A stretch of 45,424 nt of DNA from Candidatus Cloacimonetes bacterium HGW-Cloacimonetes-1 (GTDB lineage Bacteria > Cloacimonadota > Cloacimonadia > Cloacimonadales > Cloacimonadaceae): the NCBI GenBank assembly GCA_002841975.1, contig PHBQ01000012.1:1-45424 (forward strand), written 5' to 3'. Below the pieces are notes generated by a model. The model did no database searches, was not told the origin of the DNA, and worked only from the letters and a program-made list of their open reading frames with translations. The position numbers and the translations under genes are program-made. Of this stretch, positions 34,343-43,286 are shown in pieces. Within the stretch, counting starts at the first letter, position 1, and each line of letters starts with the position of its first letter.

Positions 34343-37300
34343 TTATCCCAATTTGGGTCGTTCTTCAAAGTTTGGTCTCAGCGGTGGGTTTGTCTCTACA
34401 TCATTTAGCACCACTTCAATGGCTTTATCCAGTTGCGGATCGCGACCTGCGGCATAATCCTGCGGGAGTATGTCGACCTCGACATCCGGGTCTGTGCCAT
34501 AGTTTTCTACACCCCAGCCCACATCCTTGAACCAGAAAGAAAACTCCGGTTGAGTAGTAACAGTGCCATCGACCAGCCAATGACGTGGCCAAATACCGAT
34601 CACTCCGCCCCAGGTACGCTTCCCTACCAATTTACCCAGTTTCATCAGCTTGAAGGCGTGCGAGAAGATGTCGCCATCACTGCCGGCATGTTCATTGGTA
34701 AGGCAGACCATGGATCCGGCGGGGGAATCTCCCGGATATGGTGAGGTGCCAAACCAGCGCGTCTGGTCGTATCCGATTCTCTTGCGTGCCAGCTTTTCGA
34801 GCAGTAATTGCGAAACAGAACCGCCACCATTGTAACGTACGTCCACAAGCAGGCCGTCATAATCCAGTTCTACCAGGAAATAGCGGTGAAATTCTCTCAG
34901 TCCCTCTGTTTGCATATTGGGAATATGGATGTAGCCGACCTTGCCCTTCGATTTCTCGTGCACATAACGGCGATTTGCCTCCACCCAATCCCGATAACGA
35001 GCAGGAGTTTCATCATTCATAGCGACCGTAGAAATGGTACGGACGCTCTTGCCTTTTTCATCACAAACTGTCAACTGTACCATCTTTCCGGCATAATTAA
35101 TCAATGCTTTTTCGGGTGGATTATCTGCACTCAGGGCTTCGCCATTGATGGCAAGCACACCGCTGCCCACGGGAACATTGAGTCCCGGAGCTGTAAAGGG
35201 TGAACGGTCCTTGGTGAGCCAAGAGTCACCTTTTACAATGCGCTGAATCTTCCACATCTTCTTCTTGGGATCAAAGTGCCAATCCACGCCCAATCTACCA
35301 AAGCCATAGCGAGGTGAATTGCGATAGTCACCACCAAATTCATAGCAGTGTGAGGTTCCCAATTCGCCTTGCATTTCCCATACCAGATCCGAAATATCGG
35401 AACGGCAGCCGACGCGATCGACCAGGGGATAATAGCGATCAAACACTTTATTCCAATTGATATTGGACATTTCACTATTCCAGAAGAAGTACTTTTGTAA
35501 TCTCCATGCTTCCCGGAACATCTGTTTCCATTCCGGAACAGGATCGATCTCGATACTAATGCGGTTCAGATCCACCCAACCGGTTGTACGGTTCGGTTCT
35601 GATTCAGATGGTAACGGTGATTTGCCATCAAACTTGGTCGAGATGATACGAATTTGCTTATTGATCTCTACGGCGACCGCAGTATGGTCGGTATTGACCT
35701 GATAATTGGACACTCCACCTTGCCATAAGCTTTCAGAGCATTTCTCCATGTCGTAAATGAAAAGATCCACAGTCGGGTTTTCACCGGGCTTGGATTTCTG
35801 ATCCCAATTGTACTTGTAATACAAGATTTTGTTTGGCAGAGCCACGATCCCGCCATAATTGTGCGCATCGACAGGAAATTCGATCATGCGATCCGAGATT
35901 CCCTCAAAATCGATCTCGACCAACTTTATTTTGGGTTCTGCTTTTTTCCCCTTTACGGGTAGTGCCGGCTTTTCCGGTTGGGGCTCATAAGCCTTGGGTT
36001 CTTGTATGAAAGGGCTTGTAATATCTTTTCGGAGCGTGATTAAGTACGGCTTTAAAGTATGCAAGAAGGCAGTATTGAACTGCAGTCTGTCGTACACCGG
36101 TTCAAATGTGCGCTGCGAGATCAAATACAGGTACTTGCCATCAGGATCAAAGCAGGGTTCCACGTCATTTATTACAGGATTTGATACGATCTGAGTATCC
36201 TTGGTTTCCACATTGTATATCTTGATGAGGTTGCTTCGTTCGTTTATGCCAATGCTATAGGCAAGCCATCTGCTATCGGGAGCCCAACTACAGCCATCGA
36301 TCATCCCAAAGTGGTTTTGATCTACTACTATTAGCTTTGCTTTATCTATATTGAAGATGCATAGTTCGTTGCGGTGGTTAGTGAGGGCGATCATTTTGCC
36401 ATCAGGAGACACGCTCAGTTCATAGGGTCTTCCGATATCCGCTTTGCTAAAATTCTTGATTTTTATTTTCTTTGTGGCTTCAGCATTGTCTTTACGGAGG
36501 GGATGGATCTCCAGATGCTCTTTGTCTCCTTCGTCCGATACGACGAGCAGGCCTTGATCATTTGGTAAAATAGTAGCTAAGCGATAGTGGACACCATGCT
36601 TGGCACCATATTGCTGGACACTGCCTTCCCACGCTCCCATGACAATGGCTTTACCCCGCACTTCCAGTGCCAAAGAACTGGCATCGGGACTGAGCGTGAA
36701 ACCATCGAGATGCTTGGCAGTATTGACAAATTTGCGATTTCGCTGCACCAAGGGACTGTTGTATTCAATCTCCACATTGTGGACTTTATCCTTTTTTACA
36801 TCGAGGCAATAGATCTCTGCTCCGGCTTGCCACACAATCGATTTACCGTCTGTTTTGGCAGCTCTGGCATAATAATCTTGATGTTTGCTATGTTTTTGGA
36901 GGTCTTTACCGGAAGTCTTGACGGAGTAAATATTGCCGATTCCTTCATGGTCCGAAATAAAGTATATACGCTCGCCGATCCACATCGGGCAAGCGATGTT
37001 ACTCTTGAGATCCAGGAATTTACAAAATTCGCCTTTTCCTTTCAAGTCTATCATCAAATATCCGGCAGTTCCACCCCGATAGCGTTTCCAACGGGCAGGA
37101 TCACCGGAGTTACGGGCTATAATTACACCTTTTTTTCCAAAGCTAATACCGCTGGCAGGACCATAATGGAGTTTTACGGGCGGTAAGCCATCCGGGCTCA
37201 CTTCGTATAAATACGTTTCCCGCATGATCGCCACACCATACATCGAGGCATAAACAACTTTGCCGTCTTGCCAACCGATGATGTTGCACATGCTTCCTTG

Positions 37301-37546
37301 CCAGGTAATTCGTTTTGCGGGACCGCCGAGCGCCGGCATCACGTAAATATCCGGAACGCCTTCTTCTCTGCCGACAAATGCAATCCACTTGCCGTCATCA
37401 GAAAGCACCGGAGAACTGATAATTCCCAGGTTGGAAGTCAGGCGAATTGCCCTTCCACCATTTACGGGAACCGTCCAAATGTCATCTTCAGAAACAAAAA
37501 CTACTTGTTCACCCCGAATACATGGGTTACGATAATATCCTTTCAT
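34343..37546 (-). CDS. tricorn protease (S41 family peptidase with beta-propellers)
   Basis: 1067 residues, close to the 1071 of archaeal tricorn. Two beta-propeller regions occupy about 1-670 with repeats such as SPVLSDDGKWIAFVG and LSVSPDGKMIALTN; a PDZ domain is at about 760-850; the S41 catalytic core forms the rest. Catalytic residues align as S732-H733 (LGTSHCYEFGG), nucleophile S956 (GSDGD) and E1014 (GVENYGTD). The S-to-E spacing of 58 matches tricorn. No signal peptide is evident (MKGYYRNPCIRGEQ), so it is probably cytoplasmic, degrading peptides released by other proteases. It is a single-gene unit; AAGGAG precedes ATG 37546. Confidence 0.93.
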   Translation of the reverse strand: MKGYYRNPCIRGEQVVFVSEDDIWTVPVNGGRAIRLTSNLGIISSPVLSDDGKWIAFVGREEGVPDIYVMPALGGPAKRITWQGSMCNIIGWQDGKVVYASMYGVAIMRETYLYEVSPDGLPPVKLHYGPASGISFGKKGVIIARNSGDPARWKRYRGGTAGYLMIDLKGKGEFCKFLDLKSNIACPMWIGERIYFISDHEGIGNIYSVKTSGKDLQKHSKHQDYYARAAKTDGKSIVWQAGAEIYCLDVKKDKVHNVEIEYNSPLVQRNRKFVNTAKHLDGFTLSPDASSLALEVRGKAIVMGAWEGSVQQYGAKHGVHYRLATILPNDQGLLVVSDEGDKEHLEIHPLRKDNAEATKKIKIKNFSKADIGRPYELSVSPDGKMIALTNHRNELCIFNIDKAKLIVVDQNHFGMIDGCSWAPDSRWLAYSIGINERSNLIKIYNVETKDTQIVSNPVINDVEPCFDPDGKYLYLISQRTFEPVYDRLQFNTAFLHTLKPYLITLRKDITSPFIQEPKAYEPQPEKPALPVKGKKAEPKIKLVEIDFEGISDRMIEFPVDAHNYGGIVALPNKILYYKYNWDQKSKPGENPTVDLFIYDMEKCSESLWQGGVSNYQVNTDHTAVAVEINKQIRIISTKFDGKSPLPSESEPNRTTGWVDLNRISIEIDPVPEWKQMFREAWRLQKYFFWNSEMSNINWNKVFDRYYPLVDRVGCRSDISDLVWEMQGELGTSHCYEFGGDYRNSPRYGFGRLGVDWHFDPKKKMWKIQRIVKGDSWLTKDRSPFTAPGLNVPVGSGVLAINGEALSADNPPEKALINYAGKMVQLTVCDEKGKSVRTISTVAMNDETPARYRDWVEANRRYVHEKSKGKVGYIHIPNMQTEGLREFHRYFLVELDYDGLLVDVRYNGGGSVSQLLLEKLARKRIGYDQTRWFGTSPYPGDSPAGSMVCLTNEHAGSDGDIFSHAFKLMKLGKLVGKRTWGGVIGIWPRHWLVDGTVTTQPEFSFWFKDVGWGVENYGTDPDVEVDILPQDYAAGRDPQLDKAIEVVLNDVETNPPLRPNFEERPKLG

Positions 37547-37657
37547 TACTCGCTCCTTAATTTGTTAAAAACTATTGGTAAACAGGTAAAATTCAAATTC
37601 ATTTTTGTGCAAGCTTTTTTTGTGAATCCTTCTTCCCTGAATCTCAGGTGCCACTGA

Positions 37658-37721
37658 GGCACTTCCCTCGCGATTCCCTCGTCGGACGAGGGCTTCACGA
37701 GGGAATTACGAGAGCATCACC
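37658..37721. repeat. palindromic dispersed repeat, copy 2
   Basis: Related to 23318-23383. Local stems are CCCTCGT (37676-37682) with ACGAGGG (37686-37692), and ATTCCCTCGT (37673-37682) with ACGAGGGAAT (37698-37707). The rest of 37547-37829 has no gene; a TTGACA at 37772-37777 may belong to a promoter of the next gene, but the -10 is unclear. Confidence 0.7.
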
Positions 37722-37829
37722 TGCGATAGGACTTGGCAGCTAACTGAAGGCAAAGCACCGAGCATTAACAATTGACAAATTTATTGAAGTGCTTTGAGTA
37801 GCTATCAAGTAAATAGTTGAGGATTACTT

Positions 37830-38309
37830 ATGAAAAAGATGCTACTTGTTTTAGCTTTTGTTTTAATGGTTTTAGGCATTTCTGCCCAAACTGGTTTATT
37901 GGGTCTTTATTATGGAGAATCGTTCTCCGTAGCCCGTTCAGCTCTGCAAAACAAGGGTTTTGTTATGATCAAGAACGGGTCGGTTGCCAAAGAATTTACC
38001 TTGGAATTTCCTACTACATATTATCTGGTCACCCTCTATATAAATCCTGATACATCTCGGATGGTGGGCTGGTCAATCCGCTACAAAGAAAATCTGACTG
38101 AAGATGCCTATGAGGCTATTTATAGCGAATGCCTCAGTCTCCATGGCGAGGATTATTATGTCAAAGAAGAGTCCCGATTTATAGGCTGGAAACTGGATGA
38201 AACAAAGACTTTCATGCTGGGATTCGATGAAAATCGGGAATTAAACATCGCCGTCTATTCTGATGATAACTTCACAAACATCTTTGAGCGTGAGGGAGAA
38301 AAACCATAG
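37830..38309 (+). CDS. small secreted protein, unknown function
   Basis: 159 residues. MKKMLLVLAFVLMVLGISAQ is a signal peptide with a likely cut after ISAQ. The mature part has the look of a compact alpha/beta domain: GLLGLYYGESFSVARSALQNKG, then strands around YYLVTLYINPDTSRMVGWSIRY, and a Lys/Glu-rich end. I do not recognise a family. GAGGA precedes ATG 37830. It stands alone between the tricorn gene and the peptidase gene. Confidence 0.75.
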   Translation: MKKMLLVLAFVLMVLGISAQTGLLGLYYGESFSVARSALQNKGFVMIKNGSVAKEFTLEFPTTYYLVTLYINPDTSRMVGWSIRYKENLTEDAYEAIYSECLSLHGEDYYVKEESRFIGWKLDETKTFMLGFDENRELNIAVYSDDNFTNIFEREGEKP

Positions 38310-38492
38310 CTTTAAATCAATAGCTGGCTTTTCCCACTAACTACGCCCCGATCTCAATGTGATAGTTGTTGTTGAAGACAATAGCGATTATTAACGGCAA
38401 CAGGTATCTGGATCCTTAGTTTCTTCTTGACTGAATCTGCCTTTGAATATCTATGAACTGAAAATACACGAAAAACAGAGAAAAAAGAGAGA

Positions 38493-39416
38493 ATGGATCC
38501 AGAATTTAAGATCAAGCGGCAGTTCAATATAAGCTACCAATACGGCTGGGATGGAGAGAAGAAAAGCTTCTCCGTATCTCGTACGTCTGCTTTCATCGTA
38601 GCCGCAGTGCTGGTCTTGATGCTGTGTGTAACTTTGCTATTTTTCGGACTCTGCAAACCGTACCAAGACGGGATGAACAAGCTGGAACTCCTGAACAAGG
38701 AGAATAGAGACCTCCGCAACAAAATCGAGACTTATGCCACTACCGTAGATTCCATAGCCAAACGCTTGGATATCGTCGATATTCCGACACCAGTCCCCAC
38801 GAAAGGCGAAGCAATGCCATATATCAACGTAAATCAGGATTATCAGCGGGACAAGACTTTTGTTTACGACCCTTACTTGGATAATACCGTAAACGAGATA
38901 GAACGGAAACTGATCGCCATTGTAAACACGCTGAGCACTGATGTAAAGAACGGTCCTATAGACTTTCTCAATCCTGATTTGGATCTGCTTTCCAGTGGCA
39001 ACCTCCCTTCGATATATCCTACTTTTGGCAGAATATCGGATGGCTGGGGTATGCGCATTCACCCTATTTATCACAAGTTAGCGTTTCATTTTGGGATAGA
39101 TTTTTCCAATGATATAGGAACTCCGATCTATGCAACTGCCCCCGGTAAAGTAATAGAATCCACCTATGTGTCAGATTATGGCAAAGTGATCAAAATCGAG
39201 CATGGGGATGGCTATGAAACACGTTATGGGCATCTCTACAGTATCATGGTACGAGCCGGCGATGTGGTAAAAAAAGGTCAGATCATTGCGCTGATGGGCA
39301 GTACCGGTGTTTCCACGGGTCCTCATTTGCACTATGAAGTATTGGTCAATGGGAACAAAGTAAATCCCACAGGATATTTGAACCGTTTGGACAACGACGT
39401 ATTGGTCTTGAGATGA
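38493..39416 (+). CDS. membrane-anchored M23 family metallopeptidase
   Basis: 307 residues. A short cytoplasmic N-terminus, one membrane segment (about 32-52), a predicted coiled coil (about 58-95, KLELLNKENRDLRNKIE), then a C-terminal LytM/M23 domain (about 185-300). All zinc and catalytic residues are present: H199 and D203 (HFGID) and H278/H280 (HLH), with YGHL between. It could cleave peptidoglycan or activate amidases during cell division or envelope shaping. Its stop overlaps thiN by 4 nt. The 180 nt before the gene show nothing I can name. Confidence 0.92.
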   Translation: MDPEFKIKRQFNISYQYGWDGEKKSFSVSRTSAFIVAAVLVLMLCVTLLFFGLCKPYQDGMNKLELLNKENRDLRNKIETYATTVDSIAKRLDIVDIPTPVPTKGEAMPYINVNQDYQRDKTFVYDPYLDNTVNEIERKLIAIVNTLSTDVKNGPIDFLNPDLDLLSSGNLPSIYPTFGRISDGWGMRIHPIYHKLAFHFGIDFSNDIGTPIYATAPGKVIESTYVSDYGKVIKIEHGDGYETRYGHLYSIMVRAGDVVKKGQIIALMGSTGVSTGPHLHYEVLVNGNKVNPTGYLNRLDNDVLVLR

Positions 39417-40060
39417 CCTCCGATACTGGCACCGCTTGGCTATTCCCCAATCACACTCCCCCTTCAATTGTTTCCGGCTATCAAAGCATTTCCGCCAATG
39501 ATACTATTATCGCTATTGACAATGGTCTGAGCTATCTGCACAGGCTGCAGATCCAGCCACATCTGATCGTGGGGGATATGGATTCACTGCAAGATAAACG
39601 ACTTTTAGATGAATATCCGGATGCCATCATAGAACGGTATCCCAGTGCCAAAAACGAGACTGATACAGAATTGGCTGTGTGCTGGTGCATCGAGCATCAG
39701 ATCAAAAACATTGTCATTTGCAACGACATGCGGGGACGCCTCGATCATTGCCTGGGCTTGATCCAAAATCTCCTGAAAGCCTTTGAAGCAGGGATATCTT
39801 GTAGGATCGAAACACCGGATAGTATTATCCGCTTTCTGGATGAAGATACTATTATGGATTTACCGCTGGGCTCTGCATTATCACTGGTTCCCTATAGTGA
39901 TGAAATCCACCTTGATCACAGCGAAGGCTTGGAGTATTCACTACACAACCTCCATATTCACCGCAGTGAATCCCGTGCGATTAGTAATCGTATTGTGGCA
40001 GATAAAATTCGGATTACAAAGTCACTTGGTACCGTTTTGTGCATTGTCACCATTTTATGA
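39413..40060 (+). CDS. thiN: thiamine pyrophosphokinase
   Basis: 215 residues. It makes thiamine pyrophosphate from thiamine and ATP. Motifs are the IAIDNGLSYL strand (33-42), GDMDS (54-58), NETDTE (81-86) and RGRLDH (107-112), matching the TPK catalytic domain; a C-terminal beta-rich thiamine-binding domain follows. The ATG lies in the stop of the peptidase gene. No thiamine riboswitch is visible upstream. Confidence 0.93.
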   Translation: MTSDTGTAWLFPNHTPPSIVSGYQSISANDTIIAIDNGLSYLHRLQIQPHLIVGDMDSLQDKRLLDEYPDAIIERYPSAKNETDTELAVCWCIEHQIKNIVICNDMRGRLDHCLGLIQNLLKAFEAGISCRIETPDSIIRFLDEDTIMDLPLGSALSLVPYSDEIHLDHSEGLEYSLHNLHIHRSESRAISNRIVADKIRITKSLGTVLCIVTIL

Positions 40061-40087
40061 TTGACAAAATACAAATTGCTTTATAAT
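40061..40087 (+). promoter_or_regulatory. consensus promoter for the xseB-ispA run
   Basis: TTGACA (40061-40066) and TATAAT (40082-40087) are both perfect, with a 15-nt spacer, shorter than the ideal 17. It begins right after the thiN stop and ends 28 nt before the xseB ATG. Confidence 0.65.
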
Positions 40088-40115
40088 AGAGACTATCCCA
40101 AAGTGAGAGATTAAT

Positions 40116-40358
40116 ATGGAAAAAAATGAGATAAATTCGGAACTGAGCTTTGAACAAGCTCTTGTGAAATTGGAAGAGATCGTGGAACAGCTTTCTACGG
40201 GGAGTGGCAGCTTGGAAGAGCTGGTGCGCCAATATGAAATAGGAATCAAGTATCTCAATCAATGCCGCAGCAAATTGGAAGAAGCAGAGACCAGGATCAA
40301 CATCCTGAGTAAAGAAATCCCCAATGCAACCAATCGTGAGGATAACAATGGATTCTAA
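40116..40358 (+). CDS. xseB: exodeoxyribonuclease VII small subunit
   Basis: 80 residues, a normal length. With XseA it forms a single-strand exonuclease. The LSFEQALVKLEEIVEQLSTG and LVRQYEIGIKYLNQCRSKLEEAE segments are diagnostic. The large subunit gene xseA is not in the window. The gene overlaps ispA by 11 nt, as in many bacteria where xseB precedes ispA. Confidence 0.95.
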   Translation: MEKNEINSELSFEQALVKLEEIVEQLSTGSGSLEELVRQYEIGIKYLNQCRSKLEEAETRINILSKEIPNATNREDNNGF

Positions 40359-41238
40359 AGTACTGCTCAAAAAGGATATGAAGGAAAAGCAGGAACTCGT
40401 CAACATCATTCTTGATCGGTTTTTACCACGCAAAGACGAGTATCCCAAGGAAGTCCATAAAGCATTGCGCTATAGTGTATTTGCCGGCGGGAAAAGGCTT
40501 CGTCCCTATCTGACGATGCTGGCATATTGTCTCTTTCAGAGCAATCCGGAACCCATAGCACCGGTGGCGGCAGCTCTCGAGATGATTCATACCTATTCTC
40601 TCATTCACGATGACCTGCCGGATATCGACAACGACGAGTATCGCAGGGGCAAAAAATCCTGCCATGCTGTCTTCGGCGAAGGTGTAGCATTACTGGCTGC
40701 AGATTCACTGTTGGTGAGTGCATTTGAACTGGTTACCCAGGCCGAAATCGATGAATCTCTGCGTCTCCGATTTGTCAAAGAGATGGCTCAGGGTTGTGGA
40801 ATCAATGGTTTGATCGGCGGTCAGATGGTTGATATCGAATCCGAAGGCAAGAAAGTCGATAAAAAGACTTTGATGTATATCCATGAAAACAAGACAGGCA
40901 GCTTAATCAGCCTCTGCTTGCGCTTTGGTGCAATTGCCGGTGGTGCTACGGAAAAGGAACTGGCAGCTATTGAATCCTATGGCCGGAAAATCGGCTTGGC
41001 TTTTCAGATTATAGACGATTTGCTGGATATCGAGGGAGATCCTGTGGCACTCGGCAAGTCTATCGGTAAAGATGAAGAGCAGGAAAAGGCAACTTTCCCA
41101 TCCGCATTTGGAGTGGAAGAATCCCGGCAACAGGCTGCAGATTTGATCCAGGAAGCCAAACATGCAATGCGGGGATTTGGAGATAAAGCTGTGCTCTTTG
41201 AAGCTCTTGCGGACTTTATCCTATCCAGAAACTCATAA
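40348..41238 (+). CDS. ispA: farnesyl diphosphate synthase (type II)
   Basis: 296 residues. It condenses isopentenyl and allylic diphosphates to make C15 (possibly C20) chains. The first Asp-rich motif, HDDLPDIDNDEYRRG (D88, D89, D92 and on), carries the two-residue insertion of bacterial FPP synthases, preceded by the TYSLI of IspA. The second is IDDLLD (D223, D224, D227). GGKRLRP is at 48-54. The start at 40348 follows GTGAGG; an in-frame ATG at 40324 is possible but has a poorer site. Confidence 0.94.
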   Translation: MDSKVLLKKDMKEKQELVNIILDRFLPRKDEYPKEVHKALRYSVFAGGKRLRPYLTMLAYCLFQSNPEPIAPVAAALEMIHTYSLIHDDLPDIDNDEYRRGKKSCHAVFGEGVALLAADSLLVSAFELVTQAEIDESLRLRFVKEMAQGCGINGLIGGQMVDIESEGKKVDKKTLMYIHENKTGSLISLCLRFGAIAGGATEKELAAIESYGRKIGLAFQIIDDLLDIEGDPVALGKSIGKDEEQEKATFPSAFGVEESRQQAADLIQEAKHAMRGFGDKAVLFEALADFILSRNS

Positions 41239-41269
41239 CTATCATCTACTCATACCCTTTCCGGCGACG

Positions 41270-41286
41270 AACTATTCGCAATAGTT
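41270..41286. other. small perfect hairpin before dut
   Basis: AACTATT (41270-41276) pairs with AATAGTT (41280-41286) around a CGC loop. No T-run follows. It lies in the 82-nt gap between ispA and dut. Confidence 0.4.
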
Positions 41287-41320
41287 AGAGCGGAAGCACT
41301 TTCACGATATAAGGAAAACA

Positions 41321-41755
41321 ATGATAATCAAATACATAAAACTCCGTCCCACAGCTGTAGCCCCCCAAATGATGACCGAGCATGCAGCAGGTTATGACCT
41401 CAGTGCATGTTTAGAAAGTCCACTGGTACTTGCCGCCGGTTCCCGAGCGCTCGTGCCCACCGGACTTGCGATAGAACTACCCCCCGGCACCGAAGCCCAA
41501 ATCCGGCCCCGGAGTGGGCTCGCCATCAAGTTTGGAATCGGGATCTTGAACAGTCCCGGAACTATAGATGCGGATTATCGGGGTGAGATCCAGGTTATTT
41601 TGTTCAATACATCAGCCACGGACTTCATCGTAGAACCCCGCATGAGGATAGCACAAATGATTGTTTCGCAAGTAGTGGATACCACGTTTGTGCTGAAAGA
41701 CAGTTTATCCGAAAGCTCCCGGCAAGAGGGCGGTTTTGGGCATACCGGTTATTGA
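41321..41755 (+). CDS. dut: dUTP diphosphatase
   Basis: 144 residues, the usual trimeric dUTPase size. It hydrolyses dUTP to dUMP, limiting uracil in DNA. Motifs in order: AAGYDLSA (22-29), PRSGLAIK (63-70), GTIDADYRGEI (80-90, catalytic Asp 83), RIAQMIV (109-115) and the flexible C-terminal RQEGGFGHTGY (134-144). AAGGA precedes ATG 41321. Confidence 0.97.
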   Translation: MIIKYIKLRPTAVAPQMMTEHAAGYDLSACLESPLVLAAGSRALVPTGLAIELPPGTEAQIRPRSGLAIKFGIGILNSPGTIDADYRGEIQVILFNTSATDFIVEPRMRIAQMIVSQVVDTTFVLKDSLSESSRQEGGFGHTGY

Positions 41756-41764
41756 GAAACAGAG

Positions 41765-42679
41765 ATGATAAAAGAAGAAATGTTAAAGCAAATCGAGCGG
41801 TTGAAGCACGAGAAAAACGCGATTATCCTGGCCCACAATTACCAGTCTGTAGATGTGCAAGCTCTTGCGGATTACCGTGGCGATTCTCTCCAGTTATCCA
41901 TCACCGCCAGTGAAGCTCGTGCCGATATTATCGTGTTCTGTGGAGTTCGATTCATGGCAGAAACGGCAGCAATCCTCAATCCCAGTGCCAAAGTGCTGCT
42001 CCCTGCAGCTGATGCGGGATGCCCTATGGCGGATATGATCAATGTCGAGCAGTTAAGAGAGTTTAAACAGTATTATCCCGGTGCCGTCGTAGTGTGCTAT
42101 GTCAATTCGTCGGTCGAAGTCAAGGCGGAGAGCGATGTGTGCTGCACTTCGTCCAATGCCGTGGAGATCGTGAATTCTATTCCCAAAGACAGAGAAATTA
42201 TCTTTGTTCCGGATCAAAACTTGGGATCTTGGACAGCCCGTCAAACCGGTCGCAAGATCATTACTTGGGACGGCTATTGTCCTATTCATCACTTACGTCT
42301 CACGCTGGAAGACGTCGCTAAAATGCGTGCTCTATATCCGGACTACACCTTGATCGCTCATCCTGAATGCATACCTGATGTCTTGGATAAGGCAGACCAC
42401 GTAATGTCCACCAGTGGTATGATGGATTACGTCCACGCAAATGACAAGGTCATCATTGCTACAGAACATGCGATGATCAACTATCTGCAGTATTTATATC
42501 CCGAGAAGCATATCGTGGCTCTGAATCCCGAAGCAATATGTAAAAACATGAAGAAGACCAGTCTGGAAGATGTATTGCAGGCGTTGCAGCATGAACAGCA
42601 TCTCATCACCGTAGATCCGCAGACTGCACAGGCTGCGCTGCGGAGTTTGCAGCGTATGGTAAACAGCGATTGGCAATAA
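41765..42679 (+). CDS. nadA: quinolinate synthase
   Basis: 304 residues. It makes quinolinate from iminoaspartate and dihydroxyacetone phosphate for NAD synthesis. The three [4Fe-4S] ligands fit C86 (AGCPMAD), C172 (DGYCPIHH) and C259 (EAICKNMK), with spacing like the Thermotoga enzyme. AHNYQ (23-27) and STSGM (215-219) are also typical. nadB and nadC are not nearby. The start ATG 41765 has only a weak site (ACAGAG). Confidence 0.95.
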   Translation: MIKEEMLKQIERLKHEKNAIILAHNYQSVDVQALADYRGDSLQLSITASEARADIIVFCGVRFMAETAAILNPSAKVLLPAADAGCPMADMINVEQLREFKQYYPGAVVVCYVNSSVEVKAESDVCCTSSNAVEIVNSIPKDREIIFVPDQNLGSWTARQTGRKIITWDGYCPIHHLRLTLEDVAKMRALYPDYTLIAHPECIPDVLDKADHVMSTSGMMDYVHANDKVIIATEHAMINYLQYLYPEKHIVALNPEAICKNMKKTSLEDVLQALQHEQHLITVDPQTAQAALRSLQRMVNSDWQ

Positions 42680-43284
42680 AAACTAAAGTTCATTTGCCTA
42701 TAGACGGCAAATATATCTATCAATATCCGGAAGCTCAGGGAGTCAGCAGTGATGCATCGTTGCTCCAGGCAATAGCCATAGAGAGATTTCCGGAAGCGGA
42801 TTTATCCGTTTTGGAGTTGGGATCCGGCTCCGGTATCTTGGCGATTATGCTAGCTTTGCAAAAGCCTTCCTGGCACATCACAGGTATCGATATTCAAGCA
42901 CCGTTTGTCGAACTGGCACGGGAGAATGCAGTGTTGTGTGACGTAGTGGTAGAGTTTCGGCATCAGGATCTGAGGGTTTATGAGGACAGGAAGTACGATC
43001 TCATCGTCTCAAATCCACCTTGGATGCCTGTTGGTTCGGGAATGGTAAGCCCCAATCCAATGCGTTTGATAAGTCGGCACGAGCATAGTTGCACCATGGC
43101 TGATATCTTCGCCGTGTGTAAAAGGTGCCTGAAACCGGGGGGAGCAGCCTTGCTGTTGTATCCCATTACTCGGATCAGTGAGCTGCGAAGCCTTGCCTTG
43201 CAGTCTTCCCTTGACATTATTGCCGAGTTGACGTTTACTGAACTACCCAAGATTGTTGTAATTCATCTATTTCAAAGAGGATAA
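42670..43284 (+). CDS. class I SAM methyltransferase, probably TrmN6-like
   Basis: 204 residues. The SAM motif VLELGSGSGILAIML is at about 47-61 and the catalytic NPPW is near residue 115, as in N6-adenine or glutamine methyltransferases. The overall size and the N-terminal DGKYIYQYPEAQGVSSDASLL resemble TrmN6, which modifies A37 of tRNA-Val, but PrmC-like activity cannot be excluded, and prmC is otherwise not seen in this window. The start appears to be TTG 42670, overlapping nadA by 10 nt. Confidence 0.75.
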   Translation: MAIKTKVHLPIDGKYIYQYPEAQGVSSDASLLQAIAIERFPEADLSVLELGSGSGILAIMLALQKPSWHITGIDIQAPFVELARENAVLCDVVVEFRHQDLRVYEDRKYDLIVSNPPWMPVGSGMVSPNPMRLISRHEHSCTMADIFAVCKRCLKPGGAALLLYPITRISELRSLALQSSLDIIAELTFTELPKIVVIHLFQRG

Positions 43285-43286
43285 AT

